A stretch of 64,000 nt of DNA from Pseudomonas reidholzensis (GCF_900536025.1 NZ_UNOZ01000030.1:186001-250000); one strand, 5' to 3'. Positions 36,301 through 44,496 are shown, counted from the first letter of the stretch. Notes: generated by a model from the sequence alone, not told the origin. Translations and numbers: made by a program.

Positions 36301-37615
36301 GGCGATAACGCGACGTAGGGATGGCCAAGCCGAGGTTTTCTCGCAGCGTAGGACCGGCATAGTCCTGCGGCAGATAACCGCGCTGCCGGAGGATCGGGCA
36401 CACGTATTCGACAAAATCATCTAGCCCGCCTGGCATGTAGGGAGGGATGATGTTGAAGCCATCCCCGGCACCTGCTTCGAATAGAGCAATCAGGCCGTCC
36501 GCGACTTGCTCCGGGCTACCCACGAGCTCGATATGCCCGCGCATTCCGCCCATATAGCGTGCTGCTGCTTCCACGGTCAGTGTGCCTTGGGCGCGCAGGC
36601 GGTCGAGGATCTGCAGCACGCCTTGCTGGGCTTTACTGCACGTGATTCGGGGTAGCTCTGCATCCAGCGGCAGGCTGGAAAGGTCAGTCCCTAGCTGGTC
36701 TTGCAGTACGTACAGGCCATGTTCAACGTCGATGGCCTCGTCCATCTCTACGCGCAGGCGCTTCGCCTCTTCCTCGTCCGAGCCAATTACCGGGATCACC
36801 CCAGGCATGACGATGGCGTCACCTGGCTGACGGTGAAATTGCCCCATCGCCTGATGGAATGCCCGACGGAAGTCGACCGCTGCACAAAGCGAGGGTTGGC
36901 GGGCGAAGATCAGTTCGCCGATGCGTGCGCCTAACTGGACACCTGCCGTCGACGCGCCGGCCTGGACAAGAACGGGTTGCCCTTGAGGGCTGCGGGGCAC
37001 AGGAATAGGCCCGCGTACTGAGTAGTGCTTGCCGGTGTGGTCGAGAGCGTGAACCTTGGCCGGATCAACGAACCTACCGCTGACTTTGTCGACCAGATAA
37101 GCGTCTTCATCAAAACTGTCCCAAAGGCCGCGGACAACGTCGACGAACTCCTCAGCCCGCTCGTAGCGCTCAGAAGGAGGTGGAAGGGCTTGGTTGTTGA
37201 AGTTCTGAGCAGCGCCATGTGAGTAGGATGTCACCAAATTCCAGCCTGCACGGCCTCCACTTAGCTGGTCAAGTGAGCCAATCTGACGGGCTACCAGGTA
37301 AGGCGCGCTGTAGGTTGTGGACATGGTTGCAACCAGGCCGATATGCCGAGTCACCTGGGAGGCTGCCGAGAGCACCGCGATGGGGTCAAGGCGGGCAAGG
37401 CGCGAAGCACTTTCAGCGATCGTGGTGTCGAGACTGTCGCCAAGGAAGAATACGTCGAAACCACCTCGCTCTGCGGTTACTGCAGCGTGCCGATGTGCCT
37501 CATAAAGCGTGCTGGCATGGCGAGCACGATTGATCCGCCAGCCCGCCGAGTGGAAGCCATCGTTGAAGTGAAAATAGCCGAGTTTCATGTAATCGCGGCG
37601 TTGAGCGATACCCAT
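36293..37615 (-). CDS. LLM-class flavin-dependent monooxygenase (NtaA/SnaA/DszA family)
   Basis: A 440-residue bacterial luciferase-like monooxygenase using reduced FMN from a separate reductase. Family features include LGYFHFNDGFHSAGWR, the FFLGDSLDTT strand, GGRAGWNLVTSYSHGAAQNF and the C-terminal GSPEQVADGLIALFEAGAGDGF. Relatives oxidise nitrilotriacetate, dibenzothiophene sulfone or sulfur-containing side products. The ATG at 37615 has AGAGG just upstream. No flavin reductase gene lies beside it, so a housekeeping reductase must serve. Confidence 0.9.
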   Translation of the reverse strand: MGIAQRRDYMKLGYFHFNDGFHSAGWRINRARHASTLYEAHRHAAVTAERGGFDVFFLGDSLDTTIAESASRLARLDPIAVLSAASQVTRHIGLVATMSTTYSAPYLVARQIGSLDQLSGGRAGWNLVTSYSHGAAQNFNNQALPPPSERYERAEEFVDVVRGLWDSFDEDAYLVDKVSGRFVDPAKVHALDHTGKHYSVRGPIPVPRSPQGQPVLVQAGASTAGVQLGARIGELIFARQPSLCAAVDFRRAFHQAMGQFHRQPGDAIVMPGVIPVIGSDEEEAKRLRVEMDEAIDVEHGLYVLQDQLGTDLSSLPLDAELPRITCSKAQQGVLQILDRLRAQGTLTVEAAARYMGGMRGHIELVGSPEQVADGLIALFEAGAGDGFNIIPPYMPGGLDDFVEYVCPILRQRGYLPQDYAGPTLRENLGLAIPTSRYRHV

Positions 37616-37643
37616 GTGAGCCTCTGTCGAAATATGGAAGGTT

Positions 37644-39275
37644 TCAGGATTGCAGCCAGCTTGGACCGAATGACTGCAGGGCCGAAGGTGGAAGGTCATG
37701 CAGGCGGTTGCTGTACACCCGGAACATTGGCAGCTCCAGCAGATTTATCGAAGGCAGCTTTTGTTGAGCCAATGCCTGCATCTCCAGAATTGCCTCGTGG
37801 CGTTTCACCTCATCGCCTTCGTGGATGATGCGATCGATAACAGCGTCCATTTCGGCATCCGCGAATCCCGAAGCGTTCGCAGCGGGTGTGCCTGGCTTGA
37901 TCGATTGGCTCCAGAAGCGGCGTATCACCCCTATTTGCGGATCTAGGAATGACGAGTACCAAGCACTGTGCGTGTCGAAGTCGTAGTCGGTAAATGCCTT
38001 TCGCAGGTATGTCGGCGTGTCGAAGTTCTTGACCTCTAATTCAATGCCAACGGCTTTCAATGCCTGCTTAAAAAACAGTGCGCTGCGACGATCAGGCTCG
38101 CCGTATGGGTTGGGCAGATGGTCGATAGTGAAGCGAATTCCACCAGGTCCTCGGGGATGACCTGCCTCATCAAGTAGTGCCTCGGCGCGCTTGGGATCGA
38201 ACGGGTATTGCACAGTGTGCGGATTGTAGTTGGACTTCTGGTAGGCCGGGATTGGGCCGGTTGCGGGTGTCGCAAGGCCAGCCCATGCGGTTCGAGACAG
38301 CAGGTTACGATCAATCGACAGGGCGATTGCCTCCCGCACACGGTGATCCTGGAACAGCGGTTTGCGCAGATTGAAGTCGAAGAAATACAGGGTGGCTGCA
38401 TCGCGATACGCTTCGAAATCCACCGTGAACTCAGGGTTGGCCTGAAATGCCCTCACCTCTTGAAGCGAAATCGGGTTGTTAGGTGCGTAGCTGATCTCTC
38501 CGGTCTTGAGTGCAGCTGTGCGCGCCGCCGGATCTTTGATGAACTTGAAAATCAGGCTGTCCAGGTGAGGTTCCGCTGGGTGCCAATAGTCAGGATTGCG
38601 CTCCAGCACCAAGTGGCTGCCTTTGACCCACTCCTTGAAACGGAATGGACCCGTACCCACCGGACGGATGTTCGCAGGATTGGCAAAGAGGTCGTCCTTG
38701 CCGGTGTCGTAGATGTGGCGGGGCAAGATCATCGTTTCATTGCCGTAGAGCGCTCGCCAAATGACTGGGGCGGGGGAGCTGAAGCGCAATACCGCCGTGA
38801 GCGGATCCGGAGTGTCGACCGCGATAACGCTCGCCAGCGTCGCGGTACCCCGTGGATGAACCTTCTTGGCAATGCCCATGATGGAAAATTGCACATCGGC
38901 AGATGTCAGGGGCGTTCCGTCGTGCCAGCGCACACCCTCGCGCAATTTGAATGTGACTGTTTTGCCGGCATCAGTGACCTCCCAAGATGTCGCCAGACAT
39001 GGCTCCAGGCTTCCATCCTTGCGCACCACTACCAGGCCGTCGAATAGATGAGGTGAGACTGAGCTGGTGGCCGACGAGGTGGTGATGCCTTGGACCAATC
39101 CAACGGGTTCTGTTTGCAAGGACATCACCAGCGAGCCGCCTTTTACAGGACTGTCAGCGGCGCGGGCGGGTAACCAGGGAGCGACCAGGCAAGCGCCGCC
39201 AAGAATTGTGAACCCTTTGAGAATGTCTCGCCGCGCCCATTTGCCGTGTGTGGAATTTTCAAATCGGCGAGCCAT
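37644..39275 (-). CDS. Dipeptide-type ABC transporter periplasmic binding protein
   Basis: A 543-residue type II binding protein (SBP family 5). The N-terminus has a twin-arginine signal (ARRDILKGF, then ILGGACLVAPWLPARA), so it may be exported folded by Tat. Core motifs are LATSWEVTDAGKTVTFKLREGVRWHDG and VREAIALSIDRNLL. First gene of the transport operon. The family carries peptides, nickel, glutathione or opines; the context here suggests a sulfur- or nitrogen-bearing organic compound. Confidence 0.9.
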   Translation of the reverse strand: MARRFENSTHGKWARRDILKGFTILGGACLVAPWLPARAADSPVKGGSLVMSLQTEPVGLVQGITTSSATSSVSPHLFDGLVVVRKDGSLEPCLATSWEVTDAGKTVTFKLREGVRWHDGTPLTSADVQFSIMGIAKKVHPRGTATLASVIAVDTPDPLTAVLRFSSPAPVIWRALYGNETMILPRHIYDTGKDDLFANPANIRPVGTGPFRFKEWVKGSHLVLERNPDYWHPAEPHLDSLIFKFIKDPAARTAALKTGEISYAPNNPISLQEVRAFQANPEFTVDFEAYRDAATLYFFDFNLRKPLFQDHRVREAIALSIDRNLLSRTAWAGLATPATGPIPAYQKSNYNPHTVQYPFDPKRAEALLDEAGHPRGPGGIRFTIDHLPNPYGEPDRRSALFFKQALKAVGIELEVKNFDTPTYLRKAFTDYDFDTHSAWYSSFLDPQIGVIRRFWSQSIKPGTPAANASGFADAEMDAVIDRIIHEGDEVKRHEAILEMQALAQQKLPSINLLELPMFRVYSNRLHDLPPSALQSFGPSWLQS

Positions 39276-39290
39276 CTGCCATCTCCGTAG

Positions 39291-39305
39291 TGGGAAAATA
39301 ATCCC
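39291..39305. promoter_or_regulatory. Candidate IclR-type site upstream of the binding-protein gene
   Basis: TGGGAAAATAATCCC in the 156-bp divergent region between the binding protein and the FAD oxidoreductase, resembling the site at 30260-30274. The surrounding 39300-39360 stretch is AT-rich and must contain both promoters. Tentative. Confidence 0.35.
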
Positions 39306-39431
39306 GGAAATGATTGTTTAATAATTCATAAACGGAAAATACTATTTCATTCTAAGCTAATGCTAATCGATTTCTTCGGAAAATCTGGTGTTTTCAATAG
39401 ACTCTGCGTGGAATTTTCGAGGAATCCCTGC

Positions 39432-40817
39432 ATGATCACTGCACTCCAATCATCGACATTGGCTCAAGACTGGGTCTTGCCCGCGACTGGACTCGACCAT
39501 GACGTGGTCGTCATCGGGGGAGGGCAGTCCGGTGTGGCAATCGCCTCTGCGCTGCGCCGAGCAGGTGTGGCTCGGGTCATTGTCTTTGAAGCCAATGAAG
39601 ACCCTGAGCAGTTTGGAATCTGGACAGATACGGCACGAATGCGCACGCTGCGAACCCCAAAAACGTTGGCTGGGCCTGATATGGGTGTGGAGGGGCTGTC
39701 CTTTCGAAGCTGGTTCGAGCGCGCGTTCAGTGCTGATGCTTATGCTGCGTTAGAGCGTATCGATCGCCTTTCCTGGGCTAAATACCTCTCCTGGCTACGC
39801 GACTCGACTGGCGTTGTGGTTGAGTACGGTCATCGGGTAACGGCGGTTAGCCTGAATCCGTCGTCAGTGGAGTTGGCCGTCGTGCAGGCCGATGGGCAGC
39901 ACCGCGCTATTGATTGCCGATACGCCGTCTTGGCGACAGGTTTTTTGGGGAGTGGAGCGCCTTCTTTTCCAGCGGTGTTGCGTAAAGCGCTCCCTGCGCA
40001 CGCCCTTCGTCACACGAGTGAAAGCCTGGACTTTGCTGAGTACTCGGGTAAACGTGTTGCCATAATCGGGGCCGCGGCGTCAGCATTCGATGCAGCGGGA
40101 GAGGCCTTGGAACGCGGCGCTGCAGAAGTCAGACTGTTTGCCCGTCGCCCTGCGCTCGCAGGTGGTACGCGATGGAGATTTACGGGCTATGAGGGCTTCG
40201 ATAGCTTCTTTCATCTTCCTGACGCGCTGAAATGGAAGGTGCAGCACGCACTGCGACAGTACGCCCCGCAGCCGCCCACCGAGAGCGTGACGCGTGCAAC
40301 TCAGCATTCGAATTTTCACCTGCATCTTGGCGCTGATGTGGTAGCCGCACGCTGGGAAGAGGAGCGCGCCCACCTGCAATTCTTGCAAGGTGAATACAGT
40401 GCGGATGTGGTGATCGCAGGAACCGGATTCAGCGTCGAGCTTGCGGCCCGGCCTGAACTGTCTCAGATCAGCGACCGTATCGTCACATGGGATGACCGCT
40501 TCATGCCCGGTGATGATCAGCTTGATTCAGCCCTCGGACGCTATCCATACCTGGGGAAGCACTTTGAATTCCTGGACCGTCTCGACGACCCAGCGATGTC
40601 AAGAATTCGCTGCTACAACGCCGCCGCGGTGTGTAGCCATGGACGTATTGTTGGGGATATCACCAGCATGAAGTATGGTCTCCCTGTGCTTGTGAACGGA
40701 TTGTTACGATCACTGTTGCTGGAGAACGCCAACGTTTACGTCGACAGGATCGTAAACGCCGAACTGGAACACGAACTTGACCCGCGCACGTGGCAGAGTG
40801 CCGTCTCTGTGCTGTGA
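39432..40817 (+). CDS. FAD/NAD(P)-binding oxidoreductase, flavin monooxygenase-like
   Basis: A 461-residue flavoprotein with an N-terminal FAD Rossmann motif (VVVIGGGQSGVAIASAL), the conserved GIWTD-type patch, and a second NADPH-binding Rossmann motif (VAIIGAAASAFDAAG, about 205-220) with alanines in place of the usual glycines. The class includes N-hydroxylases and Baeyer-Villiger-like enzymes. The ATG at 39432 is preceded by GAGGAATCCCTGC, a usable ribosome-binding site; an in-frame start at 39360 adds a low-complexity leader. It is divergent from the transport operon and would complete an oxidative pathway with the LLM enzyme. Confidence 0.8.
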   Translation: MITALQSSTLAQDWVLPATGLDHDVVVIGGGQSGVAIASALRRAGVARVIVFEANEDPEQFGIWTDTARMRTLRTPKTLAGPDMGVEGLSFRSWFERAFSADAYAALERIDRLSWAKYLSWLRDSTGVVVEYGHRVTAVSLNPSSVELAVVQADGQHRAIDCRYAVLATGFLGSGAPSFPAVLRKALPAHALRHTSESLDFAEYSGKRVAIIGAAASAFDAAGEALERGAAEVRLFARRPALAGGTRWRFTGYEGFDSFFHLPDALKWKVQHALRQYAPQPPTESVTRATQHSNFHLHLGADVVAARWEEERAHLQFLQGEYSADVVIAGTGFSVELAARPELSQISDRIVTWDDRFMPGDDQLDSALGRYPYLGKHFEFLDRLDDPAMSRIRCYNAAAVCSHGRIVGDITSMKYGLPVLVNGLLRSLLLENANVYVDRIVNAELEHELDPRTWQSAVSVL

Positions 40818-40826
40818 ACGTCACGC

Positions 40827-40861
40827 CCCGAGGCGTTCAACTGGCCCTTGAGCGCCTCGGG
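40827..40861. terminator. Bidirectional hairpin between convergent genes
   Basis: CCCGAGGCG (40827-40835) and CGCCTCGGG (40853-40861) form a perfect 9-bp stem with a 17-nt loop in the 49-nt gap between two convergent stops. It also marks the right edge of the lower-GC cluster. Confidence 0.6.
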
Positions 40862-40866
40862 TGGTT

Positions 40867-41958
40867 TCAGAACGACGTAATGACGCTGCGGGCGATTGCA
40901 CCGGTTTGCAGCTCTTCGTAGGCCTCATTGATCTGCGAAATGTGGATTTCCTTCGAGATCAGGTCATCGAGGTTGAAGCGCCCGTCCAGGTAGAGCTGGG
41001 CGTACATGGGGATATCGTGCTTGATGTTGCTCGACCCCATGTACACCCCGCGCACGATCACCTGGCGAACGATCAGGTCGTCCAGCACATCCACCTCGAT
41101 GGTCGCGCCGGCCTTGTGCAGCCCGATGAGGTAGGCGCCACCGCCCAGGCGGGCCATCTTGATCGCCTGCTGGCTGGTGCTTCTCAGGCCGATCACCTCG
41201 AACGCGTGGTCCACGCCGGTGACGGTGAGTGCGTGCACGCGCTCGACGGCGTCTGCTTGGCTGGCGTCGATGAAATCCGTGGCGCCGAAGCGGCGCGCCA
41301 GCGATGCCTTGGCCGGTTGCGTGTCGATCGCGATGATGCGCACGGCGCCGGCGAGTCGTGCACCCGAGATGACGTTGAGTCCAACGCCGCCAACGCCGAT
41401 GATCGCGACGGTGTCGCCCGGTTTGACATTCGCCGTGTTGATCGCCGCGCCCGCACCCGTCACGCACCCGCAGCCAAGCACGCAGGCCTGAGCGAAGGGC
41501 AGCTCTTTTGGCACTTTGGCCAACTGGTTTTCATGCACCAGCGAATACTCGGCAAACGCCGAGGTGCCGAACACGGCCGTCAGCGGTTGGCCATTGCGTG
41601 ACAGGCGCGGGCCTTCTGCTTCTGCCCGGTGGGTTTCTTCAGGACGTGCGCACTGGTAGGTGCGGCCATCCAGGCAGGCCTTGCAATGGCCGCAATACTG
41701 CACAAGCGATGCCACCACGTGGTCGCCCACCTGGAACTCGCGCACGTCCGGGCCGATCGCTTCCACCACCCCAGCCAACTCATGGCCGAATACCGCGGGG
41801 AGTGCCACGCCGTACCCGCCTGCGGACATGTGCAAGTCCGAATGGCAAAGCCCGGAAGCCTTCACGGCAACCAATACTTCGCGCCGTTTGGGGATGTCGA
41901 TGTCGACTTCCTCGATCTCGAACTTCCCGTTGTCCTGGTTCAATACAGCCGCTTTCAT
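40867..41958 (-). CDS. Zinc-dependent alcohol dehydrogenase
   Basis: A 363-residue medium-chain dehydrogenase. The catalytic zinc ligands lie in GLCHSDLH and GHELAGVVE, the structural zinc in CGHCKACLDGRTYQC with four cysteines, and NAD binding in IIGVGGVGLNV. It would oxidise a primary or aryl alcohol. The start at 41958 is chosen because the upstream open frame extends into the divergent regulator region without a plausible leader. The TetR gene lies 56 nt upstream on the same strand, and the two probably form one autoregulated unit. Confidence 0.92.
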   Translation of the reverse strand: MKAAVLNQDNGKFEIEEVDIDIPKRREVLVAVKASGLCHSDLHMSAGGYGVALPAVFGHELAGVVEAIGPDVREFQVGDHVVASLVQYCGHCKACLDGRTYQCARPEETHRAEAEGPRLSRNGQPLTAVFGTSAFAEYSLVHENQLAKVPKELPFAQACVLGCGCVTGAGAAINTANVKPGDTVAIIGVGGVGLNVISGARLAGAVRIIAIDTQPAKASLARRFGATDFIDASQADAVERVHALTVTGVDHAFEVIGLRSTSQQAIKMARLGGGAYLIGLHKAGATIEVDVLDDLIVRQVIVRGVYMGSSNIKHDIPMYAQLYLDGRFNLDDLISKEIHISQINEAYEELQTGAIARSVITSF

Positions 41959-42014
41959 GAGACGTCTCCTGTTGTTGACATTATTGGGGGCGTTATGGGG
42001 CAGTGAGGCTGGAA

Positions 42015-42623
42015 TCAGGGGGCGTACCACGACGGATACACGGCTTCGACCGCGGTCAGCAGCAGGTCCTGGTTACGCGGCAGAGGCAGGCGCAGCCAGG
42101 CTTCCACCGCGCCGGCGACGCCGTGGGCGAGGAAGGCCGCTTGCAGCAGGGCCGACTCGGCGCCGGGCACGGGCGGTTGGACGAAGCCTGCGTGGAACAG
42201 GGTCAGGACTGAGCGCTCGACATGCTCGGCGAGTACGATGCGCAGGGCGTACAGCGACGACGCTCGGTTGGCGCTGCCGTAGACCGATTCGTAGCGCACC
42301 ACGTGGTTGATAATTTCGTTGAGCGTGGAGCGGGTCAAGTCGCGCAGCAGTCGCCCGTCGCGCTCCAGTTGGCGTTGGCTACGCTGGCTGACCTGGTCGA
42401 GGTCCTGGGACAGGACGCGGGTGAGCAGTTGCACGGGGGAGTCGGCGTGGGCGTAGAAGGTGCTGCGGTTGATCTGCGCGCGGCGAGCGAGCTCTGCCAC
42501 CGAGGCGGTGGTGATGTCTTGCTCGCTGGCAAGGGCCAGCACCGCTTCCGTCAAACGCAGGCGGGTGCGTTGAAAGCGGGCGTCGTCTGCGGCGCTTGTG
42601 TGATCAGGTGAAGTCGCTTCCAT
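42015..42623 (-). CDS. TetR-family transcriptional regulator
   Basis: A 202-residue repressor with N-terminal TetR helix-turn-helix (ITTASVAELARRAQINRSTFYAHADS, about 36-62) and an alpha-helical effector domain ending LTAVEAVYPSWYAP. A near-perfect palindrome lies 26 bp upstream of its start. It likely represses itself and the dehydrogenase gene downstream. Confidence 0.9.
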   Translation of the reverse strand: MEATSPDHTSAADDARFQRTRLRLTEAVLALASEQDITTASVAELARRAQINRSTFYAHADSPVQLLTRVLSQDLDQVSQRSQRQLERDGRLLRDLTRSTLNEIINHVVRYESVYGSANRASSLYALRIVLAEHVERSVLTLFHAGFVQPPVPGAESALLQAAFLAHGVAGAVEAWLRLPLPRNQDLLLTAVEAVYPSWYAP

Positions 42624-42648
42624 GCCACACTCCTGCGCTGCGCTGTCG

Positions 42649-42670
42649 CTAAACGACAGCTGTTGTTTAG
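42649..42670. promoter_or_regulatory. TetR operator candidate
   Basis: A 22-bp palindrome with arms CTAAAC and GTTTAG around an ACAGCTGT core, with one mismatched pair. A second, overlapping palindrome (GCTGTCG-N5-CGACAGC, 42642-42660) shares its centre region. It stands directly in front of the TetR gene. Confidence 0.7.
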
Positions 42671-42740
42671 TGATAGTGGCACCGAGTTTACGGTCGCGTC
42701 AAGCTGTCGTACCGGCGTCAGAAGGAGGGCCGAGCAGGGA

Positions 42741-43379
42741 TCAATCAGCCGCAAGGTTTGTCCTGTGATCGAGGGTCCAGATCGGCTCGTCCTGCGCGCG
42801 GGTTAGCGTGTAGCCGCCGCCATTAGGGACGTGATGGTTGATTTCATACCGACGCCAATCGGTCATTGCCGGGCTGTCGATCTGTAGCTGTTTGCATTCG
42901 AGCAGCCAGGCAACGGCGTTTAGGAACTGGCCATGGGAAAACACCAGGATGTCCTGCGCAGGGTGCGTGGCCAGGCGATCCAGAAACGCTCGAGCCCGCT
43001 CGATCAGGTCGAGGAACGACTCAGCACCTTCTCCGTCTCGATGAGACGGGTCGGCCTTGGCCCAATAGTCATCGACCCAGCCTCGCCGTTGCGCCACCGT
43101 CGTGTTCACGCACCTTGCTGGCGCCAGGTAGGTGAACTCTTCAATGGGCCACGTCTCGACCGGCACTGAGGCAAACGCGGCAGCGGTCACGCTGGCCGTT
43201 GCCTGGGCACGGGCAAACGGCGACACCACGATCAGCCCAGGCGCGTAAAGCACCGATCGCGCCACCTCCTGCGCCTGCTCCACACCCTTGGCGGTAAGCG
43301 CAATGGTGGCATGATCGTGCGTGGCCGCGCCGGCATTGGCGGCACTCTCGCCATGGCGTACCAACCTGACTCTTTTCAT
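42741..43379 (-). CDS. Histidine phosphatase (phosphoglycerate mutase-like)
   Basis: A 212-residue protein with the RHG active-site motif (VRLVRHGESAANAG) at the N-terminus and the second catalytic His in ILVFSHGQFLNAVAWLL. This is the branch 1 histidine phosphatase fold; the substrate is unknown. The ATG at 43379 has AGAGG upstream; a much longer open frame upstream would read through the leader RNA region and is rejected. It stands alone between the TetR gene and the DUF6124 module. Confidence 0.87.
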   Translation of the reverse strand: MKRVRLVRHGESAANAGAATHDHATIALTAKGVEQAQEVARSVLYAPGLIVVSPFARAQATASVTAAAFASVPVETWPIEEFTYLAPARCVNTTVAQRRGWVDDYWAKADPSHRDGEGAESFLDLIERARAFLDRLATHPAQDILVFSHGQFLNAVAWLLECKQLQIDSPAMTDWRRYEINHHVPNGGGYTLTRAQDEPIWTLDHRTNLAAD

Positions 43380-43672
43380 AGGTTTACCTCTGATTGATGA
43401 GGTAGACCTTAACCTTGGAACTCGCCAGGCGACAGAGGCTTTGTAAAACAGTGATGGCCAACAGCGCGGGGAGGCGCCCAACCCCTGAGGCCGATTACGG
43501 CGGCAAATATCAGTCTGCCGCTGACACATTTGGAACTGAAAGCACCGAAACAACACCGTGCAAACCAGCAAAACACTCAGAATTTCCCTCTTCCCTGTAG
43601 TCCATTTCCCAAACATACTTCTGCCGCCATCAAGCCATTGCAGCGAATCCGCAGTGCATCTAGCCTCCTTCC
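43380..43672 (+). promoter_or_regulatory. Region upstream of leader RNA 1, with a conserved block
   Basis: No gene seen. The block 43569-43642 is nearly identical to 45949-46023 upstream of the second leader. Because it is more conserved than the sequences on either side, it probably contains the promoter of the leader RNA. I could not place convincing -35/-10 boxes. Confidence 0.5.
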
Positions 43673-43868
43673 GTCGCTGACAATCAGCGACCGGTTGTGA
43701 CAGGCCGTGCTTTTCGATTCGGATCATGCACGCCGCTTTATGGCGGCTGTGCGTGGGGCACTTCGGTGCGCCGAGTTCCGATATCCTCGGTCTGTCAACC
43801 CGCGTATAGCCGCCACCCATTTGTTTGACAGCAGAGACGTGGTAGCTCCAACGATATCGGAGACTTTC
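43673..43868 (+). ncRNA. Structured leader RNA 1 with Shine-Dalgarno-sequestering loop (unrecognised family)
   Basis: The 5' leader of the DUF6124 gene. Elements in order: hairpin GTCGCTGA/TCAGCGAC (43673-43691); strand A TGACAGGCC (43698-43706); strand B TGGCGGCTGT (43741-43750); UUCG hairpin GCAC/GTGC (43758-43769); hairpin CCGAG/CTCGG (43771-43790) whose loop holds CCGATATC (43778-43785); strand A' GGTCTGTCA (43789-43797) pairing with A; strand B' ATAGCCGCCA (43806-43815) pairing with B; strand A'' TTGACAG (43825-43831), which competes with A for A'. GATATCGG (43853-43860), overlapping the ribosome-binding GGAG, is the exact complement of the hairpin loop. The A-B-A'-B' order is a pseudoknot. 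Copy 2 at 46055 keeps all pairings with changed bases. Confidence 0.75.
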
Positions 43869-44105
43869 ATGCTCAAAATCGTTCCGGACCCACCTATAAG
43901 CTCAACAGATTCCTCTCTCTCCCTCGAAGACCTCCTAATCCAGATCTCGGAGTACCTGGTCTGTGCCCTGACCGTCTCCCAGCAGACGGTACTGCTCCAC
44001 GTGAGGCCTCCAGGCCAAGTCTTGACCCTCGCAGCCATGCACGAAATCGAACACGCCCGCACCTTGGTGGAAGTGGCACTTAGTCGCTTGCAGTCGCAGC
44101 ACTGA
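43869..44105 (+). CDS. DUF6124-type small protein
   Basis: A 78-residue protein starting MLKIVPDPP, the hallmark of DUF6124 proteins found in tandem in Pseudomonas genomes. The body is helical (LEDLLIQISEYLVCALTVS, then MHEIEHARTLVEVALSRL) with no catalytic motif. Function unknown. The ATG is 6 nt after GGAG, and that GGAG is the one complementary to the leader hairpin loop, so translation looks switchable. A short hairpin CCGGG/CCCGG (44109-44123) follows the stop. It is the first of three related small genes. Confidence 0.8.
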   Translation: MLKIVPDPPISSTDSSLSLEDLLIQISEYLVCALTVSQQTVLLHVRPPGQVLTLAAMHEIEHARTLVEVALSRLQSQH

Positions 44106-44150
44106 TCCCCGGGATTAGCCCGGTAACTCAGGTATTCACATTCAAGACCA

Positions 44151-44173
44151 GGCCTCGCGGTACACGCGGGGCC
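44151..44173 (+). promoter_or_regulatory. Hairpin directly before the DUF3077 ribosome-binding site
   Basis: GGCCTCGCG and CGCGGGGCC form a 9-bp stem (one G-U pair) with a GTACA loop, ending at the base before GGAGGAGGAG. It may modulate translation of the gene at 44188 or stabilise its message. Confidence 0.5.
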
Positions 44174-44187
44174 GGAGGAGGAGTGGT

Positions 44188-44496
44188 ATGGACAAGGATC
44201 TGCAAAAGCCAGCAATCGATGAGGTGACCACGGTAGGCGTCGGCCATTTCGGCGTAGGCGTTGACTACAACAGTGAAACGCCGCTGTTTCGCGTGGAGGC
44301 GGGGCATCCAATGAGCCATGCGGTCGAACAAGCGACGGTGCTGATCTGTGCGGTACACAAACTCAGTGATCTGGCGATGGGCGAAGTGGAGGAGGGGCCG
44401 ACGTTGCTGACGGCGATCCACTACCTCAGCGGCATGGCCAAGGCGCTGGCTCAGGATGTGAATCATGGCGTGATGATTCGCTCAGTGGCCGAGTAA
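44188..44496 (+). CDS. DUF3077-type small protein, first
   Basis: A 102-residue protein. The segment LFRVEAGHPMSHAVEQATVLICAVHKLSDLAMGE and the C-terminal HYLSGMAKALAQDV are the DUF3077 pattern, a helical domain found in small Pseudomonas proteins of unknown role. A very strong purine-rich ribosome-binding site (GGAGGAGGAG) precedes the ATG. Related to the 88-residue protein encoded downstream. It has no counterpart in the decayed second module. Confidence 0.8.
   Translation: MDKDLQKPAIDEVTTVGVGHFGVGVDYNSETPLFRVEAGHPMSHAVEQATVLICAVHKLSDLAMGEVEEGPTLLTAIHYLSGMAKALAQDVNHGVMIRSVAE

Noticed and set aside
43380..43820. An extended N-terminus of the histidine phosphatase reaching 43820
   Set aside because: The RHG motif lies right after the ATG at 43379, which has a good ribosome-binding site, and the extension runs antisense through the leader RNA.
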